Origin: Rhizobium sp. LC145
GTDB taxonomy: Bacteria > Pseudomonadota > Alphaproteobacteria > Rhizobiales > Rhizobiaceae
Length of the DNA: 64,000 nt
Reading direction: 5' to 3'
NCBI RefSeq assembly: GCF_001005825.1
Contig: NZ_LBHV01000008.1
Location: 126,501 to 190,500, forward strand
In this document: positions 47,708 through 58,374 of the stretch, piece by piece
Numbering within the stretch: position 1 is the stretch's first letter
Layout: each line of letters begins with the position of its first letter
Translations under genes and position numbers: made by a program
The notes under the pieces: generated by a model
Database searches by the model: none
The model's input: the letters and a program-made list of their open reading frames with translations, nothing else
What the model was told of the DNA's origin: nothing

Positions 47708-48700
47708 ATGAGCGGCAGCAACAATCCATATGGCAGGTCTTACGGTGCCTCCTATGGCGGCCAGATGACCGCCTCGGCAAACTACGGCTCCCAGCCCGCT
47801 GCCGCGTCCGCAGGTAATGGCGGCAACCATATCAACGACACGACCACCGCCGGTTTTTCCAAGGATGTGCTTGAGGAATCCCGCCACCAGCCGGTCCTCG
47901 TCGATTTCTGGGCGCCTTGGTGCGGGCCGTGCAAACAGCTCACTCCCGTGCTCGAAAAGGTCGTCAACGAGGCCCAGGGACGGGTGAAGCTCGTCAAGAT
48001 GAATATCGACGATCATCCGTCGATCCCGGGCCAGCTCGGCATCCAATCGATTCCGGCCGTTATCGCCTTCGTCGATGGGCGGCCTGTGGATGGCTTTATG
48101 GGCGCAGTCCCCGAAAGTCAGGTCCGTCAGTTCATCGACAAGCTCGCCGGTCCGGCTGGCGCCGACCAGGCCGCGGAAATCCAGGGTGTGCTCGATGAGG
48201 CCGACAAGCTGCTCGGTGAGGATGATATCCAGGGCGCGGCTCAGCTCTACGGCGCGGTCCTGCAGGCCGATCCGGAAAATGTCAAAGCCGCGGCCGGGAT
48301 GATGCAGTGCATGATCGCCATGGGCGAGATGGCACGTGCCAGCCAGATGCTGGCTTCCATTCCGGAAGATCTCGCCAAGGAACCTGCAATCCAGGCTGTC
48401 GCGCGGAAGCTCGAACAGATCGAGGAAGCCCGCCAGCTCGGCGATCCGGCGGCACTCGAACACGACCTGGTGCTTCATCCCGACAATCACGAAGCCCGGA
48501 TGAAGCTTGCGAAGATATTGAACGTGCAGGGCATGCGCGAGGAAGCCGCCGAACATCTGCTAACGATCATGCGCAAGGACCGGACATTCGATGATGACGG
48601 TGCGCGCCGCCAGCTTCTGGAGTTCTTCGACGTGTGGGGGCCAAAGGACCCGGCCACCATTTCGGCCAGACGCCGGCTTTCTTCGCTCCTCTTCTCGTAA
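47708..48700 (+). CDS. Thioredoxin-TPR co-chaperone (YbbN/CnoX-like)
   Basis: This is a 330-residue protein. A Gly/Ser/Tyr-rich N-terminal tail (about 1-40) precedes a thioredoxin domain (about 45-150) with an intact WCGPC redox site and SIPAV cis-proline. TPR-like helical repeats fill the rest (about 155-320). E. coli YbbN hands oxidised substrates to GroEL and DnaK; the intact CxxC here suggests a redox role too. It leads a tight cluster with a Lon-N-domain protein and a Trm112 protein. Confidence 0.9.
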   Translation: MSGSNNPYGRSYGASYGGQMTASANYGSQPAAASAGNGGNHINDTTTAGFSKDVLEESRHQPVLVDFWAPWCGPCKQLTPVLEKVVNEAQGRVKLVKMNIDDHPSIPGQLGIQSIPAVIAFVDGRPVDGFMGAVPESQVRQFIDKLAGPAGADQAAEIQGVLDEADKLLGEDDIQGAAQLYGAVLQADPENVKAAAGMMQCMIAMGEMARASQMLASIPEDLAKEPAIQAVARKLEQIEEARQLGDPAALEHDLVLHPDNHEARMKLAKILNVQGMREEAAEHLLTIMRKDRTFDDDGARRQLLEFFDVWGPKDPATISARRRLSSLLFS

Positions 48701-48795
48701 GGCGGTGGCGCGCGCACTTGCGTTCAGCCGTCGCCGCCCCACATTCTGGTCGGTGGAGTTTACGCCATAGGCGAGCGTTCGGAGGTGATGGTCCC

Positions 48796-49476
48796 ATGAT
48801 CGTGGGGAATGCAAGGTATGTGAAGCGGGAGGATTTGCCCGATGCAATTCCGGTATTTCCGCTCACAGGCGCCTTGCTGTTGCCGGGCGGGCAGTTGCCG
48901 CTCAATATTTTCGAGCCGCGCTACCTGGCCATGTTCGATGCGGCCCTTGCCGGAAGACGGTTGATCGGCATCGTTCAACCCTCGCTTCAGGAAGCCGCCG
49001 AGCCGCTTGAAAACTCCCGTCCTCCGCTCAGCACGGTCGGCTGCATCGGGCGCATCACGTCCTTTGCCGAGACCGGAGACGGCCGCTATATCACGTCGAT
49101 CAGCGGCATATGTCGTTTCCGGCTCCTGGACGAAGTAGGCGCGGGGCACCCCTACCGGACCTTCCGCATTGCGCCGATGGTGGCCGATCTTTCTTTCGAG
49201 GAGGATGAGGAAAGCGCGGTCGATCGTGCCGAATTGCTGCGCGTCTTCAGGGCTTATCTCGACGCCAACAAGCTGGAGGCGGATTGGGAAAGCGTCGAGC
49301 GTGCCGGAAATCGCACGCTCGTCAACTCGCTTTCGATGATGTCGCCCTTTGGTCCTGCGGAGAAACAGGCGCTCCTGGAGGCGCCCGACCTGAAAAGCCG
49401 TGCCGAAACGCTGATTGCCATCACGCAGATCCTGCTTGCCCGGGATTTCGGCGATTCCGACACGATCCTGCAATAG
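48796..49476 (+). CDS. Lon N-terminal-domain (substrate-binding) protein
   Basis: This 226-residue protein is made of the N-terminal substrate-recognition domain of Lon alone, with no ATPase or protease. [23 protein letters not shown] is the hallmark (about residues 20-42), followed by a helical part. GGAGGTG is 8 nt before the ATG. The function of these stand-alone proteins is not settled. It lies between the YbbN-like chaperone and the Trm112 gene, 8 bp from the latter. Confidence 0.9.
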   Translation: MIVGNARYVKREDLPDAIPVFPLTGALLLPGGQLPLNIFEPRYLAMFDAALAGRRLIGIVQPSLQEAAEPLENSRPPLSTVGCIGRITSFAETGDGRYITSISGICRFRLLDEVGAGHPYRTFRIAPMVADLSFEEDEESAVDRAELLRVFRAYLDANKLEADWESVERAGNRTLVNSLSMMSPFGPAEKQALLEAPDLKSRAETLIAITQILLARDFGDSDTILQ

Positions 49477-49484
49477 GTAAGATC

Positions 49485-49673
49485 ATGGACGAAAAGCTCA
49501 GCAAGGTCGATCCGAAGCTCCTCGATCTCCTCGTCTGCCCGCTGACGAAGGGCCGGCTTTCTTTCAACAGGGAGACCAATGAGTTGATTTCGCGGAGCGC
49601 CCAGCTTGCCTATCCGATTCGTGACGGCATTCCGATCATGCTGGTTTCCGAGGCGAGGCGATTAGAGGACTAA
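49485..49673 (+). CDS. Trm112-family small protein
   Basis: This 62-residue protein matches the Trm112/YcaR group: [16 protein letters not shown] near the start and [13 protein letters not shown] near the end. In eukaryotes Trm112 activates methyltransferases; the bacterial role is uncertain. It starts 8 bp after the Lon-N-domain gene and its stop overlaps the convergent ubiH-type stop by 4 bp. Confidence 0.9.
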   Translation: MDEKLSKVDPKLLDLLVCPLTKGRLSFNRETNELISRSAQLAYPIRDGIPIMLVSEARRLED

Positions 49674-50890
49674 ATCACCTGCCCGGCCAGGAGCTTCGGC
49701 CCGTCTTGGCCGGTTTTGCCCGCCGCCTGGCCGATGAAATAGTTCTTGAGCGCCGGCAGCCGTTCGACCACGCCGAGTCCGAAATCGCGGGCGATGCGGA
49801 TCGGCGTGACATCATTGGAAAACAACCGGTTCAGCACGTCGGTCGTCACACCCATTCGGAACGTATCGAAGCGCCGCCAGGACTGGTAGCGTTCCAGCAC
49901 GTTGAGCGCGCCGATATCGAGTCCGAGCCGATCGGCTTCGACCACAGTTTCAGCAAGTGCTGCCACGTCCTTAAAGCCGAGATTTAGGCCTTGGCCGGAG
50001 ATCGGGTGGATGCCGTGGGCCGCATCTCCGGCAAGAGCGAAGCGGGGAGCGACGAAGGCGCGGGCAAGGGTCAATCCCAGCGGAAAGGCGCGGCGCTCGC
50101 CGACGACGGTCAATTCACCGAGCTTATGGCCGAAGCGACGCTGCAGTTCCTCCTCGAACACCAGATCGTCGGATGCGACGAGCCTTTCTGCTTCGTCCGA
50201 GCGCTCGGTCCAGACGAGCGATGAACGGTTATTCGTAAGCGGCAGGATCGCAAAGGGGCCGGAAGGCAGAAAATGTTCTTCTGCCACCCCCTCATGCGGC
50301 CGCTCATGCGCAACCGTTACGACGATGCCGGATTGGCCGTAGTCCCAGGAGACGGTACGGATACCGGCCATGTCGCGAAGCTTGGAGCGCACTCCGTCGC
50401 AGGCCACCAGCAGACGGGTCTCCGTTGTCGAGGCATCTGAGAAGGTGACCACCGTTTTCGAGCTGCCGGTCTCAAACCCCGTTGCCGAAAGCCCATGCCG
50501 GATAGTGATGCCGAGTCGTTCGCAGGCACCACGAAGGGCCCGGACCATGGCGACGTTCGGCACCATGTGCGCGAATGGGCGACCCTCCTCAATCGTGCCG
50601 TCGAAAGTCAGGAATACCGGACGCATAGGATCGGAGGTGCGGGAATCGGTGACGATCATGCTGCTGATCGGCTGCGCCTCGAACTGGATTTCATTCCAGA
50701 CGCCGAGCACTTCCAGCATGCGGCTGGCGGCGGCAATGATCGCGGAAGCCCGTTCGTCCTTCTGCCAGACGGTTTCGGGGGCTGCCTCAACCACCTCGAT
50801 TTTCAGATGTGGCGCCGCCTGCTTGACCGCAACCGCGGCGGCGAGACCGACGTAACCGCCTCCAACAACCAGCATGTCCAGCATTTTCAT
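49670..50890 (-). CDS. ubiH: UbiH/COQ6-family FAD monooxygenase (ubiquinone biosynthesis)
   Basis: This is a 406-residue flavoprotein hydroxylase. An N-terminal FAD-binding motif [13 protein letters not shown], a DG-type motif in [10 protein letters not shown], and [21 protein letters not shown] near residue 285 define the UbiH/UbiF/COQ6 group, which hydroxylates the ubiquinone ring. Which ring position is used cannot be read, and alphaproteobacteria also use UbiL or UbiM names. GGGAG lies about 4 nt before the ATG at 50890 (9 nt before the ATG at 50884). It is divergent from tesB; the frame extends back into tesB up to 51109 but that part is not coding. Confidence 0.88.
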   Translation of the reverse strand: MKMLDMLVVGGGYVGLAAAVAVKQAAPHLKIEVVEAAPETVWQKDERASAIIAAASRMLEVLGVWNEIQFEAQPISSMIVTDSRTSDPMRPVFLTFDGTIEEGRPFAHMVPNVAMVRALRGACERLGITIRHGLSATGFETGSSKTVVTFSDASTTETRLLVACDGVRSKLRDMAGIRTVSWDYGQSGIVVTVAHERPHEGVAEEHFLPSGPFAILPLTNNRSSLVWTERSDEAERLVASDDLVFEEELQRRFGHKLGELTVVGERRAFPLGLTLARAFVAPRFALAGDAAHGIHPISGQGLNLGFKDVAALAETVVEADRLGLDIGALNVLERYQSWRRFDTFRMGVTTDVLNRLFSNDVTPIRIARDFGLGVVERLPALKNYFIGQAAGKTGQDGPKLLAGQVI

Positions 50891-50972
50891 CGGCTCCCGC
50901 GAGACTTGAGAATGTTTCTCCAATGCATATAGATCATCCGGCATCCGCTTCCTATCACCGGAGTTCGCCATA

Positions 50973-51857
50973 ATGTCGCGCCCTTCCGAATCCCCGTCCG
51001 CCATGGGCCAGCTCATCGTCACGCTAGACCTCGAGAAGCTCGAGGAGAACCTCTTCCGTGGCAATAGTCCGCAGATCGGCTGGCAGCGTGTCTTCGGCGG
51101 GCAGGTCATCGCCCAGGCACTGATGGCGGCGCAACGTACTGTGCCTGCGGATCGCTTCGTTCATTCGCTGCATGCCTATTTCATGCGGCCGGGTGATCCC
51201 GCGGTGCCGATCGTCTTTCAGGTGGAGCGAATCCGGGACGGGTCAAGCTTTGCCACCCGGCGCGTGGTCGCCGTGCAGCACGGCAAGGCGATCTTCTCCA
51301 TGTCCGCTTCCTTCCAGATCGAGGAACCGGGCTACGACCATCAGATATCCATGCCGCCGGTTACGCTGCCGGAAAAGCTGATGGGGGAGAAGGAGTTCAA
51401 GGAACTCTTCCTGGCGCAGGCGCCCGCTGTGGTACGCAAATACTGGAGCCACGAACGGCCGATCGAAATCCGACCCGTTTCCCTGGTCCACTACCTCACC
51501 AAGGACAAATTGGAGCCGAGGCAGGATATCTGGGTGCGCACCGTGGGAGAGGTTCCCGCCGATCGTCATTATCAGGCGGCGGTACTTGCCTATCTCTCCG
51601 ACATGACGCTTCTCGACACGTCCCTCTATGCGCATGGCACGTCGATTTTCGATCCCGACCTGCAGGTCGCAAGCCTCGATCATGCAATGTGGTTCCATCG
51701 TCCTCACGCTTTCGACGACTGGCTGCTCTACACTCAGGACAGTCCAAGCTCTTCCGGCGCACGTGGTATGACGCGCGGCAGTCTCTATACCCGCAGCGGT
51801 AGCCTGATTGCCTCCGTGGCGCAGGAGGGATTGATTCGGAAAAGGGCAAATGATTAA
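50973..51857 (+). CDS. tesB: Acyl-CoA thioesterase II
   Basis: This is a 294-residue double-hotdog thioesterase that hydrolyses acyl-CoA. FRGNSPQIGWQRVFGGQVIAQAL opens the first hotdog. YLSDMTLLDT, SGARG and VAQEGLIR supply the Asp/Thr-Ser/Gln active-site set. GGAG is about 9 nt before the ATG at 50973; an ATG at 51003 is possible. It is followed by a 223-bp gap and glnK. Confidence 0.92.
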   Translation: MSRPSESPSAMGQLIVTLDLEKLEENLFRGNSPQIGWQRVFGGQVIAQALMAAQRTVPADRFVHSLHAYFMRPGDPAVPIVFQVERIRDGSSFATRRVVAVQHGKAIFSMSASFQIEEPGYDHQISMPPVTLPEKLMGEKEFKELFLAQAPAVVRKYWSHERPIEIRPVSLVHYLTKDKLEPRQDIWVRTVGEVPADRHYQAAVLAYLSDMTLLDTSLYAHGTSIFDPDLQVASLDHAMWFHRPHAFDDWLLYTQDSPSSSGARGMTRGSLYTRSGSLIASVAQEGLIRKRAND

Positions 51858-51861
51858 TTTG

Positions 51862-51885
51862 TGTGCAATTTCTCATTTTTGCACA
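51862..51885. promoter_or_regulatory. Possible enhancer (NtrC-type) inverted repeat upstream of glnK
   Basis: TGTGCAA and TTGCACA are mirror arms 10 bp apart, about 100-120 bp upstream of the sigma-54 promoter, where NtrC normally binds. The arms contain the GCAC core but the arrangement is not the textbook NtrC site. Confidence 0.4.
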
Positions 51886-51979
51886 TAATTTCGCCGCCTA
51901 AACGCCGCCCAAATATCCCTTTTTATCCCGACTATCTATTACCTATTAAATTTCAATAAGTTAATTGTGCCGATGAATC

Positions 51980-51995
51980 TGGCACGCCCTTTGAA
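51980..51995 (+). promoter_or_regulatory. Sigma-54 promoter of glnK-amtB
   Basis: TGGCACG-N4-TTGAA matches the -24/-12 consensus (TGGCACG-N4-TTGCW) except for one base. It lies 86 bp before the glnK ATG. Nitrogen-regulated sigma-54 control of glnK-amtB is general in proteobacteria. Confidence 0.85.
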
Positions 51996-52020
51996 TGTAG
52001 ATCGTCAGTCGCTGTCATGA

Positions 52021-52419
<399 letters not shown>

Positions 52420-52446
52420 CGCGGCCGACCAGGGGAGTTACTACCA

Positions 52447-53805
52447 ATGCAATTTTCCAAGATTTCAACCTCTCTCGGACGCCTGGGCGCTGCCTCCGCA
52501 GCCTTCCTCGCGCCGGTCGCCGCCTTTGCGCAGGAAGCGGCAGCGCCGGCGGCTGAAGCAGCCGCTGCCGTTCCGGAGAAGGGCGATACCGCATTCATGT
52601 TCATCTGCACGCTTCTCGTGTTCTTCATGCTGATGCCGGGTCTTGCCCTCTTCTACGGCGGTCTCGTGCGCGCCAAGAACATGCTGTCGGTACTGATGCA
52701 GTGCACGGTCGTCGGTGCGGCCATGATGCTCGTCTGGGTCATCTATGGCTATTCCTTCGCCTTCGGCGGTTCCACCAGCGCCTATTTCGGCGGCACGGCC
52801 AAGATGTTCCTTTCCGGCGTGACGATGGATTCCACCGCCGCGACTTTTTCTGACGGCGTCGTCATTCCGGAATTCATCTTCATGCTGTTCCAGATGACCT
52901 TCGCGGCACTTACCCCGTCGCTGATCGTGGGCGCCTTCGCGGAACGCATCAAGTTCTCGGCCGTGGTGCTCTTCTGCATCCTGTGGGCTACCTTCGTGTA
53001 TTTCCCGATCGCTCACATGGTTTGGGATGCCAACGGCCTGCTGTTCGGCATGGGCGCGCTCGACTTTGCCGGTGGTACTGTCGTCCACATCAATGCCGGT
53101 GTCGCGGGTCTCGTCGGCGCGATCATGGTCGGCAAGCGCGTCGGCTACGGCAAGGACATGATGGCTCCTCATTCCATGACGCTCACCCTCGTCGGCGCAG
53201 CAATGCTGTGGGTCGGCTGGTTCGGCTTCAATGCCGGTTCGAACCTCGAGGCTTCGGGCGGCGCGATGCTGGCGACCGTCAACACCTTCCTCGCCACCGC
53301 CGCTGCGATCGTATCCTGGTCGATCGTGGAAACCTTCGCCCGTGGCAAGGCTTCCATGCTGGGCGCTGCGTCCGGCATGATCGCTGGTCTCGTCGCGATC
53401 ACTCCGGCGGCCGGCATCGTCGGCCCGATGGGCGCGATCGTCATGGGTCTCATCGTTTCGCCGATCTGCTATTTCTTCATCGCTGTGGTGAAGAACAAGT
53501 TCGGTTATGACGACACGGCGGATGTCTTCGGCGTCCATGGCGTCGGCGGTCTCTTCGGCGCACTGGCGACCGGCATCTTCGCTTCTTCGTCGCTCGGCGG
53601 TATTGGTTACGCCGAGGGCGTGACGATGGGCAGCCAGTTCATGACCCAGCTCACCGCCGTCGTCATCACCATCGTATGGTGCGGCGTCGTCTCCGCGATC
53701 CTCTACAAGATCGTGGATGTGATCGTCGGCCTGCGGGTCACGGTGGAAGCGGAACGCGAAGGCCTCGACCTCGCCTCCCACGGAGAAGCGGCATACCATC
53801 AGTAA
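52447..53805 (+). CDS. amtB: Ammonium transporter AmtB
   Basis: This is a 452-residue trimeric ammonium channel with a cleaved N-terminal signal peptide (ending AAFAQ) and about 11 membrane helices. FYGGLVRAKN and DFAGGTVVHINAG (pore histidine) are hallmarks. GlnK docks to it when nitrogen is plentiful. GGGAG is about 9 nt before the ATG. Confidence 0.96.
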   Translation: MQFSKISTSLGRLGAASAAFLAPVAAFAQEAAAPAAEAAAAVPEKGDTAFMFICTLLVFFMLMPGLALFYGGLVRAKNMLSVLMQCTVVGAAMMLVWVIYGYSFAFGGSTSAYFGGTAKMFLSGVTMDSTAATFSDGVVIPEFIFMLFQMTFAALTPSLIVGAFAERIKFSAVVLFCILWATFVYFPIAHMVWDANGLLFGMGALDFAGGTVVHINAGVAGLVGAIMVGKRVGYGKDMMAPHSMTLTLVGAAMLWVGWFGFNAGSNLEASGGAMLATVNTFLATAAAIVSWSIVETFARGKASMLGAASGMIAGLVAITPAAGIVGPMGAIVMGLIVSPICYFFIAVVKNKFGYDDTADVFGVHGVGGLFGALATGIFASSSLGGIGYAEGVTMGSQFMTQLTAVVITIVWCGVVSAILYKIVDVIVGLRVTVEAEREGLDLASHGEAAYHQ

Positions 53806-53880
53806 TCAAGGGGTTTGCGGCGGCGCATCCGCGTCGCCGCAGGAGAGCCAGCCGCGGCTTTCGTTCGAAAAGCCGCTTTG

Positions 53881-53908
53881 AGCCCGGACCATCGGTCCGG
53901 GCTTTTTG
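53881..53908 (+). terminator. Intrinsic terminator of glnK-amtB
   Basis: AGCCCGGACC / GGTCCGGGCT with an ATC loop is followed by a T tract, about 75 bp after the amtB stop. Confidence 0.92.
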
Positions 53909-54040
53909 CATTGCCGCGCAGGATCGTGGTTAAAGGGACATTAACCACCCGCACCTTAGTCTTGGCTGAAATAGCACAATCGGCCATCCAGCGATCGATT
54001 CGCATGGATGGCGCTTGGCAGGGACAGACGGGCAAACACG

Positions 54041-56731
54041 ATGGGCAGAAGCAGTTCGGCGGCAATGGAAACCAGGTCCACCCGCTTGGTGCTGACCGCC
54101 TTCGTCATCCGCCAGCTCATGGCGCTCACCGGCTTCGGCTTATTCATTGCCTTGGCGCTTGCCGTCGCGGCACTTGCCACCTGGAATGTCGCCGATCCGA
54201 GCTTCTCCTACGCCACCGACAATCCGCCGACCAACTTGCTCGGTTTCGCGGGAGCGGCCTTCGCCGACCTTATGATGCAGTTCCTCGGGCTTGCCAGCTT
54301 GCTTGCGCTTCTGCCGGTACTTGCCTTCTCGCTCGCCCTGATCTCCGGCCGCAGATATGACCGTATCCCCGCGCGGCTAGCGGCCTGGGGAGGTGGAACC
54401 TTGCTTTCGGCTGCCACGCTCGGCTGTTTTCCGGCGCCGCCCACCTGGCCGATCCCGAACGGTATCGGCGGTGTCATCGGTGACATGATCCTGCGCTTTC
54501 CGGCTCTCTTCGTCGGCACCTATCCGACGGGTATCGTTGCCACAGTCCTCGGCGTTATTTTCGCGCTGCCTTCCGCCTGGTTGCTGCTCTTTGCCTCCGG
54601 CCTGGTCGGCGAGGCCTTCGAAGACAGCGAGGATGACGAGGCTCCAGTCGCGGCCGCCAAGACCCGTTCAAAACGGGAGGAGGCCGAGGAGGACGAGGAT
54701 GATGAAGGCGGCTTTGCCGGTTTCCTGGCCTTCGGAGCAGTCGCCCATTATTGGTACATTGCTCAGGCCCGGCTGCGCCGTCTGGCGGGGATCAAGCCGC
54801 GTGCGCGGGTCGGTTTCGACCAGCCTTATGATTTTAACGAGGACGAATTCGGAACGCTGAACGAGCCGATGCGCGCCAAGGCAGCATCGGGTTCCGCCGG
54901 ACGCCGGCTTGAGCCGTCGCTCGACGGCTCCTCGTCAGCAGCGGGTGCTTCCCGTCGCGTGGTCGCCGCCCCTGCGACGTCCATGGACGACGATGAGGAG
55001 GATGACGATCCGCCCTTCGACATGGATATGTCCCGCCGTCCCGCAGGTATCCTGCCGGATGACGACGATGCGCCCTTCGTCGCCTCGCGGGCGCCGCAGC
55101 CGGTCGGGGCCGGCTCACGGATGGCATCGCGCGTCACTCCTGCAGCGGCACCGCCGAAGCCGAGCGCCCGCGTGGTGCGCGAGGCCCAAGCTTCCTTCAT
55201 TGATTCCGACGGTTTCCAGCTCCCCTCCATCCATCTGCTCGCCGAGCCGAGGGCGGTTGCCCGCGACGCTTCTCTTTCGGCCGATGCGCTGGAGCAGAAC
55301 GCCCGTATGCTGGAAGGCGTGCTGGAGGATTTCGGCGTCAAGGGCGAGATCATCCATGTCCGTCCCGGTCCGGTGGTCACGCTCTACGAGCTGGAGCCCG
55401 CGCCCGGCATCAAGTCTTCCCGTGTCATCGGCCTGGCCGACGATATCGCCCGCTCGATGAGCGCGATCGCTGCCCGCGTGGCGGTGGTGCCCGGGCGAAA
55501 CGCGATCGGTATCGAACTGCCGAACCGCACGCGCGAGACGGTCTACTTGCGCGAGATGATCGGCAGCAAGGATTTCGAGGCGAGCAAGGCCAAGCTCGCC
55601 ATGGCGCTCGGCAAGACGATCGGCGGCGAGCCGGTGGTCGCCGATCTTGCCAAGATGCCCCATCTGCTTGTCGCAGGTACGACGGGCTCCGGTAAATCGG
55701 TCGCCATCAACACCATGATCCTGTCGCTGCTCTACCGCTACACGCCGGAGAAGTGCCGCCTGATCATGATCGATCCGAAGATGCTCGAACTTTCCGTCTA
55801 TGACGGCATTCCGCATCTTCTCTCTCCCGTCGTTACCGATCCGAAAAAGGCAGTGGTTGCGCTCAAGTGGACCGTCCGCGAGATGGAAGAGCGCTACAAG
55901 AAGATGTCGAAGATCGGCGTGCGAAACATCGACGGCTTCAACACACGGGTGGAGCAGGCGCTCGCAAAGGGCGAGGTGCTGACCCGTACGGTGCAGACCG
56001 GCTTCGACCGCCAGACCGGCGAGGCAATCTACGAGACGGAGGAGTTCGATCTCCAGCCGATGCCCTATATCGTCGTCATCATCGATGAGATGGCGGACTT
56101 GATGATGGTCGCCGGCAAGGATATCGAAGGCGCGGTGCAGCGTCTGGCGCAGATGGCCCGTGCGGCCGGCATCCACGTCATTATGGCCACCCAGCGCCCG
56201 TCTGTGGACGTGATCACAGGCACGATCAAGGCAAACTTCCCGACGCGCATCTCCTTCCAGGTGACCTCCAAGATCGACAGCCGGACTATCCTCGGCGAGC
56301 AGGGAGCGGAACAGCTCCTCGGCATGGGCGACATGCTCTATATGGCCGGCGGTGGCCGCATCCAGCGCGTTCATGGGCCGTTCGTCTCGGACATCGAGGT
56401 CGAGGAGATCGTCGCCTACTTGAAAACTCAAGGCGCACCCCAATATCTCGAGGCGATCACGGCCGATGACGACGAGGATGGCGACGGCGGCGGACCTGCC
56501 GGTACTTCCAACCTTTCGGATTCGGACGACCCCTATGACCAGGCGGTGGCAATCGTGCTGCGCGACGGCAAGGCTTCCACCTCCTACGTCCAGCGCAGGC
56601 TGGGCATCGGCTACAACCGTGCCGCCTCGCTCATCGAGCGAATGGAGAAAGAGGGGCTGATCGGACCGGCGAACCACGCCGGCAAGCGTGAGATTCTGGT
56701 TCCGACCGAGGCGGATATTCTGGATCGGTAA
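54041..56731 (+). CDS. ftsK: DNA translocase FtsK
   Basis: This 896-residue septal translocase moves and resolves chromosomes at division. Four or five N-terminal membrane helices (about residues 25-190) are followed by a long acidic/low-complexity linker (about 200-400). The motor has Walker [10 protein letters not shown] near residue 545 and Walker [12 protein letters not shown]. The C-terminal gamma winged helix (about 830-896, [14 protein letters not shown]) recognises KOPS. I used the ATG at 54041; an ATG at 54008 is open as well. It has its own unit between the amtB terminator and lolA. Confidence 0.93.
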   Translation: MGRSSSAAMETRSTRLVLTAFVIRQLMALTGFGLFIALALAVAALATWNVADPSFSYATDNPPTNLLGFAGAAFADLMMQFLGLASLLALLPVLAFSLALISGRRYDRIPARLAAWGGGTLLSAATLGCFPAPPTWPIPNGIGGVIGDMILRFPALFVGTYPTGIVATVLGVIFALPSAWLLLFASGLVGEAFEDSEDDEAPVAAAKTRSKREEAEEDEDDEGGFAGFLAFGAVAHYWYIAQARLRRLAGIKPRARVGFDQPYDFNEDEFGTLNEPMRAKAASGSAGRRLEPSLDGSSSAAGASRRVVAAPATSMDDDEEDDDPPFDMDMSRRPAGILPDDDDAPFVASRAPQPVGAGSRMASRVTPAAAPPKPSARVVREAQASFIDSDGFQLPSIHLLAEPRAVARDASLSADALEQNARMLEGVLEDFGVKGEIIHVRPGPVVTLYELEPAPGIKSSRVIGLADDIARSMSAIAARVAVVPGRNAIGIELPNRTRETVYLREMIGSKDFEASKAKLAMALGKTIGGEPVVADLAKMPHLLVAGTTGSGKSVAINTMILSLLYRYTPEKCRLIMIDPKMLELSVYDGIPHLLSPVVTDPKKAVVALKWTVREMEERYKKMSKIGVRNIDGFNTRVEQALAKGEVLTRTVQTGFDRQTGEAIYETEEFDLQPMPYIVVIIDEMADLMMVAGKDIEGAVQRLAQMARAAGIHVIMATQRPSVDVITGTIKANFPTRISFQVTSKIDSRTILGEQGAEQLLGMGDMLYMAGGGRIQRVHGPFVSDIEVEEIVAYLKTQGAPQYLEAITADDDEDGDGGGPAGTSNLSDSDDPYDQAVAIVLRDGKASTSYVQRRLGIGYNRAASLIERMEKEGLIGPANHAGKREILVPTEADILDR

Positions 56732-56805
56732 CAGGTTGTTGAAGAGGGTGCCGGGCCATCAAGCCGCCGCCTTTCACGCGCAGGAAGCAGCGGAAGGAGA
56801 TACAA

Positions 56806-57465
56806 ATGAAGAACCAAAAAACCATCCTTTCGGGCGCGCTCGGCCGCAGGCAGTTTTCCCTCGGTCTTGCAGGTCTGGCAGCCGCGGCACTGATGCCGGC
56901 ATCCGGTTTTGCCCAGGGCGCCGGTGGCTCGGCAGCGGCGCAGCGCATTGCGGACCATTTTTCCTCGGTCAAGACGATGATGGGCGAATTCGTGCAATTC
57001 GGCCCCCGCGGCGAACAGACGGGCGGTAAATTCTTCATAGAACGTCCCGGCCGGCTGCGCTTCAATTTCGACGATCCATCGCCGATCCGCGTGATCGCCG
57101 ATGGCAAGAACGTCGTCATCGGTAATATGAAGCTGAAGACGTGGGACCTTTATCCGCTCTCCAAGACGCCGCTGAGCCTGCTGCTGGCAAGTAAGATCGA
57201 CCTGTCGAACCAGATGGTGCGCGGCGCGCGGGTGGAGGATGATCTGACGACGATCGTTCTCGGCAACAAGACAATATTCGGAGACTCGACCATCACGATG
57301 ATGTTCGATTCCAAGACTTACGACCTGCGCCAGTGGACGATCACCGATGCTCAGAACAAGGACACGTCGGTGATGATATACAACGTCAAGACCGGTGTGG
57401 GTCTTGACGACAAGATATTCAACATTCCCTATGCGGAAGTGCATCGCCCCCGCAGCCGCAACTGA
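56806..57465 (+). CDS. lolA: Outer-membrane lipoprotein carrier LolA
   Basis: This 219-residue periplasmic protein shuttles lipoproteins from the inner to the outer membrane. A twin-arginine-like signal (GRRQFSLGLAG... ending FAQG, about residues 1-37) precedes the LolA fold with FVQFGPRGEQTGGKF and FFIERPGRLRF. GGAAGGAG lies about 8 nt before the ATG. A strong terminator follows. Confidence 0.9.
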   Translation: MKNQKTILSGALGRRQFSLGLAGLAAAALMPASGFAQGAGGSAAAQRIADHFSSVKTMMGEFVQFGPRGEQTGGKFFIERPGRLRFNFDDPSPIRVIADGKNVVIGNMKLKTWDLYPLSKTPLSLLLASKIDLSNQMVRGARVEDDLTTIVLGNKTIFGDSTITMMFDSKTYDLRQWTITDAQNKDTSVMIYNVKTGVGLDDKIFNIPYAEVHRPRSRN

Positions 57466-57480
57466 CGGAGCATGCCCCGA

Positions 57481-57506
57481 AGGCGGCCGCAGCGGCCGCC
57501 TTTTTG
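57481..57506 (+). terminator. Intrinsic terminator of lolA
   Basis: AGGCGGCC / GGCCGCCT with a GCAGC loop is followed by a T tract, 15 bp after the lolA stop. Confidence 0.9.
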
Positions 57507-57561
57507 CTTCTCAGCGCCCGTGGAATCTCCTAAACCTCGCTGGCCAAGCGAGGGACAGTGC

Positions 57562-58365
57562 ATGACGTTTTCTATCACGACCTGGAACATCAACTCGGTG
57601 CGGCTGCGCATGCCGATCGTCGAGCAGTTCCTCGTCCGCCACAAGCCGGACATTCTCTGCCTGCAGGAGATCAAGTGCATGGAGCCGGAGTTTCCGCTCC
57701 AGCCGCTGAAGGACCTGGGATACGGGCACATCATCATTCACGGCCAAAAGGGCTATCACGGCGTTGCCATCGCTTCGAAAGTACCGCTTCACGAAGACCA
57801 TCGGCAGAATTATTGCGGGGTCGGCGATGCGCGCCACATTTCGGCGATCTTCGAACGTGGTTCGCGGCGTATAAGGCTTCATAACTTCTACGTTCCCGCC
57901 GGCGGCGACGAGCCGGATCGCACGATCAATCCAAAGTTCGGCCATAAGCTGGATTTCATCGAGGAGATGAAGTCGCTGAAGGCCGATGCCATGCCGGGTA
58001 TATCCTCCATCCTCGTCGGTGATCTCAACATCGCGCCCCTCCAACACGATGTCTGGTCGCACAAGCAGCTCCTGAAGATCGTCAGCCACACGCCTGTCGA
58101 GACCGATGGCATGAAGGAAGTCATCGCCAAGGGCGGCTGGCTGGACCTGATGCGCCAGTACACGCCGGAGCCGGAGAAGATCTATACGTGGTGGAGCTAC
58201 CGCGCCAAGGACTGGGAAGCGGCGAACAAAGGCCGCCGGCTCGACCACATCTGGTCGTCGCCCGATCTCGGCCCTTTCCTGGAGCGGATCGACGTGCTGA
58301 AGGAAGCGCGCGGCTGGAACCAGCCGTCCGACCATGTGCCGGTCACGGCGGTCTTCAAGATCTGA
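57562..58365 (+). CDS. xthA: Exodeoxyribonuclease III (AP endonuclease)
   Basis: This is a 267-residue exonuclease/AP endonuclease for base-excision repair. TTWNINSVRLR and LCLQEIKC carry the metal-binding N and E, GDLNIAP the catalytic D and N, and RRLDHIW and SDHVPV the active-site D and His. AGGGA precedes the ATG at 57562; the frame is open from 57472. Confidence 0.94.
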   Translation: MTFSITTWNINSVRLRMPIVEQFLVRHKPDILCLQEIKCMEPEFPLQPLKDLGYGHIIIHGQKGYHGVAIASKVPLHEDHRQNYCGVGDARHISAIFERGSRRIRLHNFYVPAGGDEPDRTINPKFGHKLDFIEEMKSLKADAMPGISSILVGDLNIAPLQHDVWSHKQLLKIVSHTPVETDGMKEVIAKGGWLDLMRQYTPEPEKIYTWWSYRAKDWEAANKGRRLDHIWSSPDLGPFLERIDVLKEARGWNQPSDHVPVTAVFKI

Positions 58366-58374
58366 AGCGGAATG

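Noticed and set aside
52465..53799. 444-codon minus-strand frame opposite amtB
   Set aside because: The product is a His/Asp/Arg-rich artefact of antisense reading of membrane helices.
55115..56677. 520-codon minus-strand frame opposite ftsK
   Set aside because: Antisense shadow of the conserved motor domain.
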